A stretch of DNA of 64,000 bases from Mycolicibacterium helvum (lineage in GTDB: Bacteria > Actinomycetota > Actinomycetes > Mycobacteriales > Mycobacteriaceae). The stretch's first letter is position 1. Every line of letters begins with the position of its first letter. Of this stretch, positions 27,295 to 38,262 are shown in pieces. The notes under the pieces were generated by a model. It was not told where the DNA came from. It did not search any database and saw only the letters and a program-made list of their open reading frames with translations. The stretch is taken from NCBI RefSeq assembly GCF_010731895.1, contig NZ_AP022596.1, forward strand, positions 5,704,001-5,768,000, written 5' to 3'. The position numbers were made by a program, and so were the translations under genes.

Positions 27295-28035
27295 ATGACC
27301 CACACCGAGTCCGCGGATCACCGCTATATCCAGGTGGCCCGCACCCTGCGCAAGGAGATCGTCGACGGCGTCTACCCCGTCGGGTCACAGCTTCCCACCG
27401 AACACGAACTGTGCGAGCGGTTTTCGGTGAGCCGCTACACGGTTCGCGAGGCCCTACGCCGCCTGCGCGAGGACAACCTGGTGTCGTCACGGCCCCGGGC
27501 GGGCACGATGGTGGTACCGCGGCCGTCGTCGCACGCCTACGTCCAGGACGTCGTATCGATCAACGACCTGTTGGCCTTCGCCACGGGTGCGCGATTCGCC
27601 ATCGAATCGATCACCATGGTCACAGTCGATGACGAGCTGGCGCAGCGCAGCGGGCTCACACCCGGTGAACAATGGCTGGCGGTGCGCGGATTCCGCCGAG
27701 CCGAGGGTGCCGACGCCCCGGTTTGCCGAACCGAGTACTACATCAACCGTGCATTCGCGGCGGTGGGCCGGATGCTGCAGAACCACACCGGACCGATCTT
27801 CCCCCTCATCGAGGATCTGTTCGGGATCAGCATCGTCGAAGTACGCCAGGAGATCTCGGCCGTCCAGGTGGAGGTTGAGCTGGCGGACGCGCTCAAGGTC
27901 GAACCGGGCACGCCCGCGCTGGAGATGCAGCGCACATACACGACATCCGACGGCGAGATCGCCCAGGTGACGGTGAACACGCACCCCGGCGCCCGGTTCC
28001 GCCATTCGATGACGATGCGACGGGTGAAGGGCTAG
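27295..28035 (+). CDS. GntR-family regulator with UTRA effector domain
   Basis: 246 aa from the ATG at 27295. The N-terminal winged helix is classical GntR: YIQVARTLRKEIVDGVYPVGSQLPTE (about 11-36), then ELCERFSVSRYTVREALRRLREDNLV (about 38-63). The C-terminal region (GEQWLAVRGFRRAEGADAPVCRTEYYINRAF) is a HutC/UTRA-type ligand domain. It lies inside the plus-strand operon, right after the propeller gene, and probably controls the divergent promoters at 25548-25700 in response to a pathway intermediate. Confidence 0.92.
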   Translation: MTHTESADHRYIQVARTLRKEIVDGVYPVGSQLPTEHELCERFSVSRYTVREALRRLREDNLVSSRPRAGTMVVPRPSSHAYVQDVVSINDLLAFATGARFAIESITMVTVDDELAQRSGLTPGEQWLAVRGFRRAEGADAPVCRTEYYINRAFAAVGRMLQNHTGPIFPLIEDLFGISIVEVRQEISAVQVEVELADALKVEPGTPALEMQRTYTTSDGEIAQVTVNTHPGARFRHSMTMRRVKG

Positions 28036-28041
28036 CCGGGC

Positions 28042-29616
28042 GTGCGCACCGCACGGCGGGATTCCGCGTTGGCCGCACAGGCCTACGCCAGCGGATTGTG
28101 GGTGAGCCAGACCCTTGCCGACGCATTGGCCGCCGCCGCGCGGGACACCCCAGATCGGGAGGTCCTCATCGACGGTCCGGTGCGCCTGGACTGCGCAACG
28201 TTGCACACCCGGGTCACCGAGCTGGCCGGCGCGATGTCAGCCCGCATGACCGCTGGCAGCGTGGTGTCGTTCATGCTGCCCAACTGGCACGAGGCCGCGA
28301 TCGTCTATCACGCCGCGACACTGGCGGGCATGGTGGCCAATCCGATCCTGCCGTCGCTGCGCGACCACGAGCTGGCCTTCATCCTGGCCGATGCCGACGT
28401 CCGGATGATCGTCATCCCCGCGGAGTTCGGCGGCCATGACTACGCGGCGATGCTGCAGCGGGTCACCGCGGCGATGCCGGCGCCGCCCACCGTCGTGGTG
28501 GTGCGTGGCGAGCCGCACCCGGGGCAGGTCGCGTTCGACTCGCTCGACTCAGAGCAGCTCACACCGCCGGTGCTCGATCCCGACGCGGTCCGGATGATTC
28601 TCTACACCTCCGGGACCACAGGTCGACCGAAAGGTGTTTTACACAGCCACAATTCGATCCACGCACTGATCCGGCAGCTCGGTGAGCACTGGCGGGTCAC
28701 GCCAGGATCAGTGTCACTGGTGCCCTCCCCCATCGCGCACATCGGCGGTTCGATCTATGCCTTCGAATTCCCGATCCTGCTGAGCACGACCGCGGTACTG
28801 ATGGATAGCTGGGATCCCGACGCCGCGGTCGCGTTGATGGTCGGTGAGCGGTGCACACACATGGCCGGCGCGACGCCGTTCCTGCAGCATCTTCTCTCCG
28901 CCGCCGAGCACGCCGGCACCCGACTCCCATACCTCAAGGTGTTCATCTGCGGCGGCGCCTCGGTGCGGCCGGCGCTGATCCGCAGTGCCGCTGACTATTT
29001 CGACAATGCCGTCATCACCCGCGTGTATGGCTCCACCGAAGTCCCCGTCATCACCGTCGGCGCTCTGGGTGATCTCGACCATGCCGCCGACACCGACGGG
29101 CGGCCCGGGATCGCCAACGTCGTGATCGCCGGGTCCGGCGGCGCCGGCGAAATCCGAGCCCGCGGACCACAGATGCTGCTGGGCTACCTCCATCCCGAGG
29201 ACGAGGCCGACGCGTTCGACGCCGACGGTTATTTCCGCACCGGCGATCTCGGCCATTGGGTGGACGGTCATCATCTCGTCGTCACCGGACGGGCCAAGGA
29301 CATCGTGATCCGAAACGGGGAGAACATCGCGCCCAAGGAGGTCGAGGACGTGCTGCTCGGCCACCCCGGCATTCGTGAGATCGCGATCGTGGGGGTTCCT
29401 GATCCCCGCACCGGGGAGCGGGCGTGCGCAGTGGTGGTCGCCGACCGTTTACCGGAGCCCGACGTCACCGATCTACGGGACTTCCTGCAGGCCACCGGTG
29501 TCGCGAAATTCAAGTGGCCCGAAGAGGTTGTCGTCTGGGATTCGTTGCCCAAGAACGATGCTGGCAAGGTACTCAAGCATCAGATCCGAGCAAGGTTGGT
29601 CGAGACGGATGGGTGA
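28042..29616 (+). CDS. AMP-forming acyl-CoA ligase (FadD-like)
   Basis: 524 aa from a GTG at 28042, six bases after the regulator stop. ANL-superfamily motifs: the P-loop [29 protein letters not shown] and the C-terminal catalytic Lys in [10 protein letters not shown]. It activates a carboxylic acid to acyl-CoA through an acyl-adenylate. It is the first of two ligases in this operon, which suggests that two different acids along the pathway are activated. Confidence 0.92.
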   Translation: MRTARRDSALAAQAYASGLWVSQTLADALAAAARDTPDREVLIDGPVRLDCATLHTRVTELAGAMSARMTAGSVVSFMLPNWHEAAIVYHAATLAGMVANPILPSLRDHELAFILADADVRMIVIPAEFGGHDYAAMLQRVTAAMPAPPTVVVVRGEPHPGQVAFDSLDSEQLTPPVLDPDAVRMILYTSGTTGRPKGVLHSHNSIHALIRQLGEHWRVTPGSVSLVPSPIAHIGGSIYAFEFPILLSTTAVLMDSWDPDAAVALMVGERCTHMAGATPFLQHLLSAAEHAGTRLPYLKVFICGGASVRPALIRSAADYFDNAVITRVYGSTEVPVITVGALGDLDHAADTDGRPGIANVVIAGSGGAGEIRARGPQMLLGYLHPEDEADAFDADGYFRTGDLGHWVDGHHLVVTGRAKDIVIRNGENIAPKEVEDVLLGHPGIREIAIVGVPDPRTGERACAVVVADRLPEPDVTDLRDFLQATGVAKFKWPEEVVVWDSLPKNDAGKVLKHQIRARLVETDG

Positions 29617-30391
29617 TATGCAGGTAGCGGTGGTCACCGGCGCGAGCAGCGGAATCGGGTACGCCTGCGCCACACAACTCGCCGAGATGGGGATGGCCGT
29701 GGTCGGCACCGGACGCGACCCCGACCGCCTGACCGCACTGGCCGACGCGATCGGCGATCCCGACCGGGTCGCCACGCTCGCCGTCGACCTCACCGACGTC
29801 GACGCCCCGCGACGGATCGTCGACCTTGCGGTGTCCCGCTGGGGCCACATCGACTTTCTCGTGAACAACGCCGGGGTCGGCAGCCCCAAGCCGCTGCACG
29901 AGACCGACGACGAGACACTGGATTACTTCCTCGGTGTGATGCTGCGCGCCCCATTCCGACTGGCCCGCGACGTGATTCCACACATGCAGCCGGGTTCGGC
30001 GATCATCAACGTCACCTCGACCTTCGCTGTGGTCGGCGGACTGCGCGGCGGGGCCTATTCAGCGGCCAAGGGCGGCCTGACGGCGCTCACCCTGCACATC
30101 GCATGTCAGTACGGCGCGCAGGGGATTCGCAGTAACGCGGTCGCGCCCGGGGTGACGGTGACCCCGATGGTCGAGCACCGCCTGGAAGACCCCGGCTTCA
30201 AGAAGATGCAGACCGAAATGACCCCGCACACCCGGTTGGGACGGGTCGAGGACATCGCCGGCACGGTGGCGTTCCTGTGTTCCCCCGCAGGCAGTTTCAT
30301 CAACGGTCAGACGATCGTGGTCGACGGCGGCTGGAGCTCCACCAAGTACCTGTCGGACTTCGCGCTGAACTCGGACTGGGTGCAGCGGTGA
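29609..30391 (+). CDS. short-chain dehydrogenase/reductase
   Basis: 260 aa from the ATG at 29609, which overlaps the ligase stop by eight bases; the ATG at 29618 (257 aa, MQVAVVTG) is equally plausible. Cofactor motif [14 protein letters not shown], catalytic Ser in NVTSTFA and YSAAK, and the family C-terminus [15 protein letters not shown]. The third SDR of the regulon. It probably oxidises a hydroxy intermediate after ring opening. Confidence 0.9.
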   Translation: MGDMQVAVVTGASSGIGYACATQLAEMGMAVVGTGRDPDRLTALADAIGDPDRVATLAVDLTDVDAPRRIVDLAVSRWGHIDFLVNNAGVGSPKPLHETDDETLDYFLGVMLRAPFRLARDVIPHMQPGSAIINVTSTFAVVGGLRGGAYSAAKGGLTALTLHIACQYGAQGIRSNAVAPGVTVTPMVEHRLEDPGFKKMQTEMTPHTRLGRVEDIAGTVAFLCSPAGSFINGQTIVVDGGWSSTKYLSDFALNSDWVQR

Positions 30392-31857
30392 ACCTGTTCG
30401 CCACTCTCGATCAGGCCGCCGCCCGATTCGGTGACCGCGGCGCGGTATACCGCGGCGCGCAGCAGCTGCACACCTGGAGTCAGCTGCGGGAGCGTGCGCT
30501 GCGGCTGGCCGCGTCGTTGCGGTGTACCTACGCGCCGGGGCAGCGGATTGCGATCGCCAGCGAGAACCGGGCCGAGATCGTCGAATTGTTCTACGCGGTG
30601 TGGGCTGCCGAATGTGTCGTCGTCCCGGTCAACTTCAAGTTGCATCCCCGCGAGATGGTGCAGATCCTCGAAGACTCCGGTGCGGCAACGGTATTCGCAT
30701 CACCGAAGATTGCAGTGGAGCTGACGCCCCAGTCGCCGGTCGTCGTCGAGCTGATCGGCGGCCCGGACTACGAACAGCTTTTCGCCGCGTCACCGCTGGC
30801 GCCCCCCGCGACGGACCCGTTGGCGCTGGCCTGGCTGTTCTACACCAGCGGCACCACCGGTCGGTCCAAGGGCGCGATGCTCTCGCATCGCAACCTGACC
30901 GCGATGACCGTGGCACATCTGGCCGACATCGACTCCCCCGACGAGAACTGCAGCCTGTTGCACGCCGCACCGATGTCGCACGGGTCGGGGCTCTACATCG
31001 CGCCCTACGTGCTGCGCGGCGCCCGCCAGGTGGTGCCCGCATCGGGCGCGTTCGACCCCGACGAGTTCCTCGACCTCTGCGATCTGCATCCAGGATCGTC
31101 AGCCTTCCTGGCGCCCACCATGATTGCGCGCCTCGTCGGGACCGGGCGCAACGCGCCAGCCGCGCTGCGCACGATCGTCTACGGCGGCGGCCCGATGTAC
31201 GTCGACGGCCTCAAGAAGGCGATGGCGGCGTTCGGGCCCATCTTCGCCCAGATCTATGGCCAGGGCGAAGCACCGATGACCATCACCGGATTGCGGCGTG
31301 CCGACCACGATTCGGCCGCCGACGCGATCCTCGGCTCGGTGGGCTATCCACGTGCCGGGGTCGAGGTGGCGGTACTGGGCCAGGACGGCACGCCCGTCGA
31401 GCCGGGCCAGATCGGCGAGATCGTCTGCCGCGGCGATGTAGTGATGTCCGGGTACTGGAACAACGCCGACGCAACCCGCGACACCATCAAGGATGGCTGG
31501 CTCTACACCGGTGACATGGGTTCGTATGACCGGCACGGCTATTTGACCCTGCGGGATCGCTCCAAGGATGTGGTGATCAGCGGCGGCAGCAATATCTATC
31601 CACGCGAGGTCGAGGAGGCACTGCTGGAGCATCCGGACGTGGCCGAGGCCTGCGTGGTGGGCGCACCCGATGCCGAGTGGGGCGAGGTCGTCGTGGCCTT
31701 CATCGTCGGCTCCGCGGCCGGCGATGCGCTCGACGCTCACTTGCTGGATCGGATCGCCCGTTTCAAGCGTCCCAAGCGCTACGTCGTCGTCGACGAGCTG
31801 CCGAAGAACAGCTACGGCAAGGTGCTCAAGCGTGAATTGCGCGCCCGGCTCGGGTAA
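30388..31857 (+). CDS. AMP-forming acyl-CoA ligase (FadD-like), second copy
   Basis: 489 aa from the GTG at 30388, overlapping the SDR stop by four bases (GTGA). P-loop [23 protein letters not shown] in the YGxTE position, YTGDMG, and [14 protein letters not shown] with the catalytic Lys. It is only distantly related to the first ligase and lacks its N-terminal extension. The YGQGE variant occurs in mycobacterial FadD enzymes acting on large substrates, though specificity is not predictable here. Confidence 0.92.
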   Translation: MNLFATLDQAAARFGDRGAVYRGAQQLHTWSQLRERALRLAASLRCTYAPGQRIAIASENRAEIVELFYAVWAAECVVVPVNFKLHPREMVQILEDSGAATVFASPKIAVELTPQSPVVVELIGGPDYEQLFAASPLAPPATDPLALAWLFYTSGTTGRSKGAMLSHRNLTAMTVAHLADIDSPDENCSLLHAAPMSHGSGLYIAPYVLRGARQVVPASGAFDPDEFLDLCDLHPGSSAFLAPTMIARLVGTGRNAPAALRTIVYGGGPMYVDGLKKAMAAFGPIFAQIYGQGEAPMTITGLRRADHDSAADAILGSVGYPRAGVEVAVLGQDGTPVEPGQIGEIVCRGDVVMSGYWNNADATRDTIKDGWLYTGDMGSYDRHGYLTLRDRSKDVVISGGSNIYPREVEEALLEHPDVAEACVVGAPDAEWGEVVVAFIVGSAAGDALDAHLLDRIARFKRPKRYVVVDELPKNSYGKVLKRELRARLG

Positions 31858-31886
31858 CGACATTCTCCTCTGCATAGAATGCCGCT

Positions 31887-32798
31887 ATGTCCACCGATTA
31901 CCGCTTCCTCACCTACGAGGACCTCGATGACGGCCGCATCGCGCGCATCATGCTCAACCGGCCCGAGGCGCGCAACGCTCAGAACCGCGGCCTGCTGGTA
32001 GAGCTCAACGAGGCGTTTCTGCGGGCCGAGGCCGACGATAACGTCCGGGTCGTCATCCTGGGCGGTCACGGCCCGATGTTCTCCTCCGGGCACGATCTCG
32101 GATCCGCGGTGTCGCGGGCCGAGCACACTCCCGGACCTGACCAGCACCCGAGCTTCCAGGTGAACGGCGCCACCCGGGAGGGTGCGGAGAGCCTGATGCT
32201 GCAGGAGTGGCATCACTTTTTCGCCAACACCCGCCGCTGGCGCGACCTGCGCAAGATCACCGTCGCGCAGGTGCACGGTGACGTCTACGCCGCCGCGCTG
32301 ATGCTGATGTGGGCGTGTGACCTGATCGTGGCTGCCGAGGGCACCCGCTTCGCCGACGTCGTCGGTGCGCGGTTGGGCATGTGCGGTGTCGAGTACTTCG
32401 CCCACCCATGGGAGTTCGGCCCCCGCAAGACCAAGGAGCTGATGCTCACCGGTGACGCGATGACGGTCGACGAGGCCTATCAGCTGGGCATGATCTCGAA
32501 GGTGTTCCCGCAGGACGAACTCGCCGACAAGACCCTGGAGTTCGCCCGCCGGATCGCCGAGGTGCCGACCATGGCGGCGCTGCTGGCCAAGGAAGCGGTC
32601 AACCAGACGGTCGACAACATGGGCTTCTACAACGCGCTGAACGCCTGCTTCACCCTGCACCAGCTCAATCACTCGCACTGGGCGCAGGTGCACGAGAACG
32701 GCTGGCCGGTGGGCCTGGAGCAGGACGGCCTGCCGAACTGGAAGACCGCTCCGCCCATTGTGCCTGCCGTCAAGGACCAGGTTCGCGCCGAGAGCTGA
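31887..32798 (+). CDS. enoyl-CoA hydratase/isomerase family protein (EchA-like)
   Basis: 303 aa, slightly longer than the usual 260. Crotonase-fold motifs: IMLNRPEARNAQNRGLL, the first oxyanion strand FSSGHDLG and the second VHGDVYAAALMLMWACDLIVA, where GDVYAAAL replaces the usual GxAxGGG. The two catalytic Glu of classical hydratases are not in standard positions (GMCGVEYFAHPWEFG). It could be a hydratase, isomerase or ring-cleaving hydrolase. Last gene of the plus-strand catabolic operon. Confidence 0.88.
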   Translation: MSTDYRFLTYEDLDDGRIARIMLNRPEARNAQNRGLLVELNEAFLRAEADDNVRVVILGGHGPMFSSGHDLGSAVSRAEHTPGPDQHPSFQVNGATREGAESLMLQEWHHFFANTRRWRDLRKITVAQVHGDVYAAALMLMWACDLIVAAEGTRFADVVGARLGMCGVEYFAHPWEFGPRKTKELMLTGDAMTVDEAYQLGMISKVFPQDELADKTLEFARRIAEVPTMAALLAKEAVNQTVDNMGFYNALNACFTLHQLNHSHWAQVHENGWPVGLEQDGLPNWKTAPPIVPAVKDQVRAES

Positions 32799-33119
32799 TC
32801 CCGCCTGATTCTTGTCATCCGAGCGCGATCACGGCAAAGCACCGTTTTCAGCTCACCTGAATCGATCAAGTCATTACATACGTGTCACGGCCACTCCCAG
32901 GCCGTTGACGGGGCCCACCTCACCTGTGCGGCCGTTGACAATCTCGATTTGTCTAAACACCCTGGTATGGCGTTTAATTCGCAGAACGCGCAAAGGTGAA
33001 TCTCCCGATTCCCTTCTGATTTCTCAGCGCAACTGTTAATTGCGCCACACCGTTTTGCGAAACGTGTTGGAAAGCACAGGCTTTGGTATGCGCGCAAATT
33101 AATTGTTAGTTTCGGCCAC
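32799..33119. other. 321-base intergenic stretch with AT-rich right half
   Basis: No gene is supported. The right half (about 32940-33119) is clearly more AT-rich than the surroundings (for example GTTAATTGCG and AAATTAATTG), and probably contains the promoter of the NlpC/P60-like gene. No clear terminator was seen after the enoyl-CoA hydratase gene. Confidence 0.5.
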
Positions 33120-33689
33120 ATGTTTGCAATCGCGACGCTGATGACTCTGATCAGTCAGGTGTCAGGCACGCCGTACATCCCCGGTGGGGACAGTCCGGCT
33201 GGCACCGACTGCTCAGGGCTGGCCTCCTGGGTGTCCAATGCGGCCACCGGCAGGCCGGTTTACGGCAGCCGGTTCCACACCGGCAACGAGGAAGCTGCCC
33301 TCCTCGCGCGCGGGTTCCACTACGGAACCGCGCCCAACTCGCTCGTGATCGGCTGGAACGGCGTACACACCGCTGTCACGCTGCCCGACGGCACTCCGGT
33401 GTCCAGCGGCGAGGGTGGCGGCGTGCGGATCGGCGGTGGCGGCGCCTACCAGCCGCAGTTCACCCACCACATGTACCTGCCGATGCCCGCCGAGGAGATG
33501 ACAGATCCGCTGGCACCGCCGACACCCGGCGTCCCGGATGCTCCCCCGCCGGACGCACCGGTGTTCGTCGACGCTGCGGTGGACGCGCCACCGCCCGGAG
33601 ATCAGCTGCCACCGCCTGCCGGTGACATCGTGCCTGTCGGAGCCGAAATGGCGCCGCCGCCAGTAGATCCCGCTCCCCAACCCGCCTAG
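33120..33689 (+). CDS. NlpC/P60-like cysteine peptidase domain protein
   Basis: 189 aa. Residues 15-100 read as an NlpC/P60-like peptidase: catalytic Cys31 in GTDCSGLASWVSN and His83 in NGVHTAVTLPDG. A Pro/Ala-rich tail of about 75 residues follows. No signal peptide is visible, which is odd for a cell-wall hydrolase; no ATG, GTG or TTG start exists further upstream in frame before a stop at 32997. The GEGGGVRIGGGGAYQPQFTHHMYLP region recalls peptidase domains of mycobacteriophage tail or lysis proteins, so phage ancestry is possible. Confidence 0.75.
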   Translation: MFAIATLMTLISQVSGTPYIPGGDSPAGTDCSGLASWVSNAATGRPVYGSRFHTGNEEAALLARGFHYGTAPNSLVIGWNGVHTAVTLPDGTPVSSGEGGGVRIGGGGAYQPQFTHHMYLPMPAEEMTDPLAPPTPGVPDAPPPDAPVFVDAAVDAPPPGDQLPPPAGDIVPVGAEMAPPPVDPAPQPA

Positions 33690-33738
33690 CAGCCCCGCCA
33701 CCCGTGCGGCTGGCTCGTCGTCAAAAGCCTTGCGGCAC

Positions 33739-33945
<207 letters not shown>

Positions 33946-33958
33946 CTAACCGCGATGG

Positions 33959-35173
33959 TCAGGGGTTGATGGTGTTCTCGCCGACCTGACGTCCCCACAC
34001 GTATTCGGTGAGCAATGGCTGGCCCAGTTCGAAGTGGTTGTACGGCGCCAGCGAAGCACCGTCGTCGACCACGAGATAGGGCGCCGGCCAGAAGCTCTTG
34101 TCGACCTTCTGCCAACATCCCGGCGCGCCGCCGGGCCCGCCCCGGCCGTTGGTTCGCGGCAGATTGTCCGGATAGACATAGGGATTGGGGGCGCCCAGGA
34201 TCTCGGTCATCGTGCTCAGCGAGTATCCGTTGCCACCGAAGGCATCCAGCGCCGCTGGTGATGCCTCGGCGATGTTGCGGAGGCTGCAGTAGAGCTCCGG
34301 GCTATACGTGTCGAGCAGGCGGCTGCTGGGCACCAAGTCGGCCATCGCGCGCACGAAATAAGGGCTACCCCGCTCGACGATGTCGGCACCCGTGTTGCCG
34401 AATCCGATGGAGGCCAACAGTGCGGCGTCGATATCCTTCTGCTGTGCGTTGAGCGAGTGCGCGGTGATGGCCAGGTTGTCGAGCGCGCTCCACAGGTCCG
34501 GGCTGGCCTTGGTGTAGACATCAGCCAGCTCAGACAGCCCCTGGATATCGCGGCGGAGCTGCGGCATCTGTGGGTTGACGTCGTCGAGGACCGCGTTGCC
34601 GTTGACCAACGACTGCCCGAACTTAGTGCCCAGTCCGCTCAGTGCCTCAGCAGTCGCTGACAGCGTCACATTGAGCTTGATCGGGTCCACCTTCTCGGCG
34701 ATCGAGGTGACCGTCTCGAAAAGCGTGTTGAACTCCGTGGTGACCGAGGACGCGTCGATGACATCGGAACTGGTCAGCCGCTGCGCGTCCGGGTCTTTCG
34801 GTGTCGACAACGCCACATACTTGTTGCCGAACACCGTGCTGGCTTTGATATCCGCGTGCACGTTGGCCGGCATGCTGGTCAGGTAGCGGGGGTCGACATC
34901 AAGCGTCACCTTCGCAATCGTCTTTCCATCGCGCTCGGCAGAGGCGACTTTGCCGACCCGGCCGATGATCACCCCGTTGTAGGTGACCTTCGAACCCGCA
35001 TCCATCACCAGGCCCGCCCGGTCGGAGACCATGGTCAGCGTCGCCCGCGGTGACAGGTCGCCGCGAAATTGCAGATAGATCAGCGAGACGACGCCGACGA
35101 TGAGGACCAGGAACAGAATGCCCGCGGTTTTGAGCGGGGGCCGGTCGCGGCGCCGGCTCACCGCGACGCCCAA
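33959..35173 (-). CDS. orphan MceA-family protein
   Basis: 404 aa. An N-terminal helix (LKTAGILFLVLIVGVVSLIYLQF) is followed by the MlaD/MCE domain (SPRATLTMVSDRAGLVMDAGSKVTYNGVIIGRVGKV) and the long helical region of Mce proteins. The C-terminus (YNHFELGQPLLTEYVWGRQVGENTINP) matches my memory of Mce1A. Normal mce operons carry two yrbE permeases and mceA-F, but none of those is here. It may work with another Mce complex as an alternative A subunit for lipid import, or be a relic of a lost operon. Confidence 0.9.
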   Translation of the reverse strand: MGVAVSRRRDRPPLKTAGILFLVLIVGVVSLIYLQFRGDLSPRATLTMVSDRAGLVMDAGSKVTYNGVIIGRVGKVASAERDGKTIAKVTLDVDPRYLTSMPANVHADIKASTVFGNKYVALSTPKDPDAQRLTSSDVIDASSVTTEFNTLFETVTSIAEKVDPIKLNVTLSATAEALSGLGTKFGQSLVNGNAVLDDVNPQMPQLRRDIQGLSELADVYTKASPDLWSALDNLAITAHSLNAQQKDIDAALLASIGFGNTGADIVERGSPYFVRAMADLVPSSRLLDTYSPELYCSLRNIAEASPAALDAFGGNGYSLSTMTEILGAPNPYVYPDNLPRTNGRGGPGGAPGCWQKVDKSFWPAPYLVVDDGASLAPYNHFELGQPLLTEYVWGRQVGENTINP

Positions 35174-35667
35174 CTGTCAGGGTCCCGATCCTGCGGCCAA
35201 CCGCCGGGCATGTCGCTTCCTCCTTGGCCCCCACCCCGAGCGAAAAGGACTCCCGTCACACTGACCCGGGGCCAGTGAGGCGGACCACAGGAATGTACCC
35301 GATTTCGCAACCAGCGTGAATGGCATCGGCGCAATTCGCCGCAATGGCGATAGCAGAAATTCACTATCACTGTCGTCAATAATTCAGGGAGCATCCCCAG
35401 TGACGGAAAGCGCTGAACCGCAGCCGATTCTGAGTCGGTATCGCAATTCCTCCATCGACCGCCCGAATTGACGCCCCCATGGTCCGTCGTATTTGCTGGT
35501 TGCCCGACTCCCCTCGCATTGGACTCGAGCCGGTGGCCGGTGAATGGCAATGCCGACGGTGAGGGTGCGCCAAACCCACTCCAGCCGGAGGTGGAGTCGG
35601 GATAATCGAGATCGCCGCCCGGGCGTTGTCGCCGGCGGGAACCAGCTCAGCGAGGAGCGTGAGATTC
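35174..35667. other. 494-base divergent intergenic region (MceA / isocitrate lyase)
   Basis: No gene is supported. It should contain both divergent promoters. An imperfect palindrome CACTGACC-CGG-GGCCAGTG (35259-35277, one mismatch) lies about 85 bases upstream of the MceA start and could be an operator or hairpin. No clear RamB-like site was recognised by eye. Confidence 0.4.
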
Positions 35668-37971
35668 ATGTCCATCATCGAAGCGGACGCCGCGACCCAG
35701 TCACCGTTCGAACGTGAGGTCGCCGAGACACAGCGGTACTTCGACAGTCCGCGGTTCGAGGGGATCACTCGGCTCTACACCGCACGACAGGTCGTCGAAC
35801 AGCGCGGCACGATCCCGGTCGACCACACCGTCGCGCGCGAGGCGTCCACGGCATTCCACAAGCGTCTGCGCGAGCTCTTCGCGGCCAAGAAGAGCATCAC
35901 TACCTTCGGCCCGTACTCACCGGGCCAGGCGGTGACCATGAAGCGGATGGGTATCGAGGGCATCTACCTGGGCGGCTGGGCGACATCGGCCAAGGGGTCG
36001 ACCACCGAGGACCCCGGCCCCGACCTCGCCAGCTACCCGTTGAGCCAGGTGCCCGACGAAGCCGCCGGGCTGGTGCGCGCACTGCTGACCGCCGACCGCA
36101 ACCAGCAGTATCTGCGCCTGCAAATGACCCCGGAACAACGCGCAGCGCAGCCCGCTGTCGACTACCGCCCGTTCATCATCGCCGACGCCGACACCGGGCA
36201 CGGTGGAGATCCGCACGTGCGCAACCTGATTCGACGTTTTGTGGAGGCCGGAGTGGCCGGCTACCACATCGAGGACCAGAGACCCGGCACCAAGAAATGC
36301 GGACATCAGGGCGGCAAGGTGCTGGTGCCGTCCGACGAACAGCTCAAGCGCCTCAACACCGCTCGCTTCCAACTCGACATCATGGGTGTGCCAGGCATCA
36401 TCGTGGCCCGTACCGATGCCGAGGCGGCCAACCTGATCGACAGCCGGGCCGACGAGCGGGATCAGCCGTTCGTGCTCGGGGCTACCAATCTCAAGGTTCC
36501 GCCGTACAAGTCCTGCTTCCTGGCGATGGTGCGCGGGTTCTACGAGGCGGGCGTCACCGAGCTCAATGGGCATCTGCTCTACGCGCTGCCCGACGGCGAG
36601 TACGCGGTGGCCGATGCGTGGCTGCAACGGCAGGGCATCGTCGATCTGATCGCCGCTCAGGCCGCCGCCTGGCGTGACGGCCAGGAGCGTTCGCTGGACG
36701 CCCTGTTCGACAAGGTCGAGTCGAAGTTCATCGACGCCTGGCAGGACGACGCCGGGCTGGAGACCTATGGCGACGCGGTGGCCGAGCTCCTGAAGTTCCG
36801 CGAAGGCGAGGGCGAGCCGCACGAGATGAGCGCCGCGGATTGGCGTGCGTTCGCCAAGACCGCATCGCTGTACGCCGCCCGGGAGAAGGCCCGCGAGTTG
36901 GGCGTCGACGCTCCGTGGGATCCCGAGCGCGCCAAGACGCCCGAGGGCTACTACCAGGTCCGCGGCGGCATCCCGTATGCGATCGCGAAATCCCTTGCGG
37001 CAGCGCCGTTTGCAGATCTTCTCTGGATGGAGACCAAGACCGCCGACCTTGCCGACGCCCGCGAGTTCGCCGAAGCCGTCCACGCGGTGCATTCGGACAA
37101 GATGCTGGCCTACAACCTGTCCCCCTCGTTCAACTGGGATACCACCGGGATGACCGACGAGGAGATGCGCGCCTTCCCTGAAGAACTGGCCAAGATGGGC
37201 TTCGTCTTCAATTTCATGACCTACGGCGGTCACCAGATCGACGGCGTCGCGGCCGAGGAGTTCGCCACTGCCCTGCGCCAGGACGGCATGCTGGCGCTGG
37301 CACGCCTGCAGCGCAAGATGCGGCTGGTCGAATCCCCCTACCGCACACCGCAAACACTGGTGGGTGGTCCGCGCAGCGATGCGGCGTTGGCGGCGTCTTC
37401 GGGCCGCACCGCGACCACAAAATCGATGGGCAAGGGCTCCACGCAGCACCAGCATCTGGTGCAGACCGAAGTGCCCAAGAAGCTTCTCGAAGAGTGGCTG
37501 GCGCTCTGGAGCGAGCACTATCAGCTCGGCGAGAAGCTACGGGTTCAGCTGCGGCCACGGCGGGCCGGCGGCGAGGTCCTCGAGCTCGGTATCTACGGCG
37601 CCAGGGAGGACGGCGGCGAAGAGGAGCTGTTGGCCAATGTGCTTGTCGACCCGATCAAGGACCGGCACGGCCGCAGCATCCTGACCGTGCGCGACCAGAA
37701 CACCTTCGCCGAGAAGTTGCGCCAGAAGCGCCTCATGACGTTGATCCACCTGTGGATGGTCCACCGGTTCAAGGCCGATGCGGTGTATTACGTGACGCCC
37801 ACCGAGGACAACATCTATCAGGCCGACAAGATGAAGGCGCACGGCATTTTCAGCAATGTCCACAAGGACGTCGGTGAGATCATCGTCGCCGACGTCAACC
37901 ACGACCGGATCACCGAGCTGCTGGAGCCCGACCGGGCCGCGCTCAAGCGGCTGATCGCCAAAGAGGACTGA
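35668..37971 (+). CDS. aceA2: isocitrate lyase, long ICL2 form
   Basis: 767 aa from the ATG at 35668 (GAGGAG upstream); in-frame codons back to 35626 lack a better start. The catalytic motif KKCGH is at 209-213, and [12 protein letters not shown] supplies Mg ligands. The large insertion and the C-terminal domain (about 600-767: [17 protein letters not shown]..., [16 protein letters not shown]) identify the long mycobacterial ICL2/AceA2 form, not the ~430 aa ICL1. It splits isocitrate to glyoxylate and succinate in the glyoxylate bypass during growth on fatty acids, and ICL2 C-terminal domains are known to respond to acetyl-CoA. This is useful given the nearby acyl-CoA pathways. Confidence 0.95.
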   Translation: MSIIEADAATQSPFEREVAETQRYFDSPRFEGITRLYTARQVVEQRGTIPVDHTVAREASTAFHKRLRELFAAKKSITTFGPYSPGQAVTMKRMGIEGIYLGGWATSAKGSTTEDPGPDLASYPLSQVPDEAAGLVRALLTADRNQQYLRLQMTPEQRAAQPAVDYRPFIIADADTGHGGDPHVRNLIRRFVEAGVAGYHIEDQRPGTKKCGHQGGKVLVPSDEQLKRLNTARFQLDIMGVPGIIVARTDAEAANLIDSRADERDQPFVLGATNLKVPPYKSCFLAMVRGFYEAGVTELNGHLLYALPDGEYAVADAWLQRQGIVDLIAAQAAAWRDGQERSLDALFDKVESKFIDAWQDDAGLETYGDAVAELLKFREGEGEPHEMSAADWRAFAKTASLYAAREKARELGVDAPWDPERAKTPEGYYQVRGGIPYAIAKSLAAAPFADLLWMETKTADLADAREFAEAVHAVHSDKMLAYNLSPSFNWDTTGMTDEEMRAFPEELAKMGFVFNFMTYGGHQIDGVAAEEFATALRQDGMLALARLQRKMRLVESPYRTPQTLVGGPRSDAALAASSGRTATTKSMGKGSTQHQHLVQTEVPKKLLEEWLALWSEHYQLGEKLRVQLRPRRAGGEVLELGIYGAREDGGEEELLANVLVDPIKDRHGRSILTVRDQNTFAEKLRQKRLMTLIHLWMVHRFKADAVYYVTPTEDNIYQADKMKAHGIFSNVHKDVGEIIVADVNHDRITELLEPDRAALKRLIAKED

Positions 37972-38032
37972 AGCCGCGCCCAACGTCGAGTTGTTGTCGT
38001 CGAATCGGCATTTTCGCGGCCACAACTCGACG
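37971..38032. repeat. copy 2 of the 22-base repeat with an 11-base inverted repeat (possible terminator)
   Basis: The 22-base repeat (37971-37992) starts at the last base of the isocitrate lyase stop codon. Its end forms one arm, CGTCGAGTTGT (37984-37994), of a perfect 11-base inverted repeat with ACAACTCGACG (38022-38032) across a 27-base loop. No U tract follows, so an intrinsic terminator would be of the mycobacterial U-less type; a mobile palindromic repeat is the alternative. Confidence 0.5.
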
Positions 38033-38262
38033 CTCACGGGATTTTCTGGTGCCCGGCTGAAGTTCGCTGACGCGCAAGGAGCGAACTGAAAGACCGACGG
38101 TATCGGTACGGATTCGGTTGGGTGAACACGAGATGAACACCCAGTTCAGCGAGCATATGTCGGATTGATTCCGGCCCTGACGGCAGGCGGCGGCGCGGCC
38201 CCGACAGCAACGCCGCGTCTCGTCGATGGCCCGGCCCAGCACCGGACGGAAGATAGCGAACG

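Noticed and set aside
35259..35277. Imperfect palindrome CACTGACC-CGG-GGCCAGTG as a firm operator
   Set aside because: One mismatch, GC-rich and single copy; kept only as a remark on the intergenic region.
35917..37518. Long minus-strand open frame opposite isocitrate lyase
   Set aside because: Antisense shadow of a clearly conserved gene; no recognisable motif.
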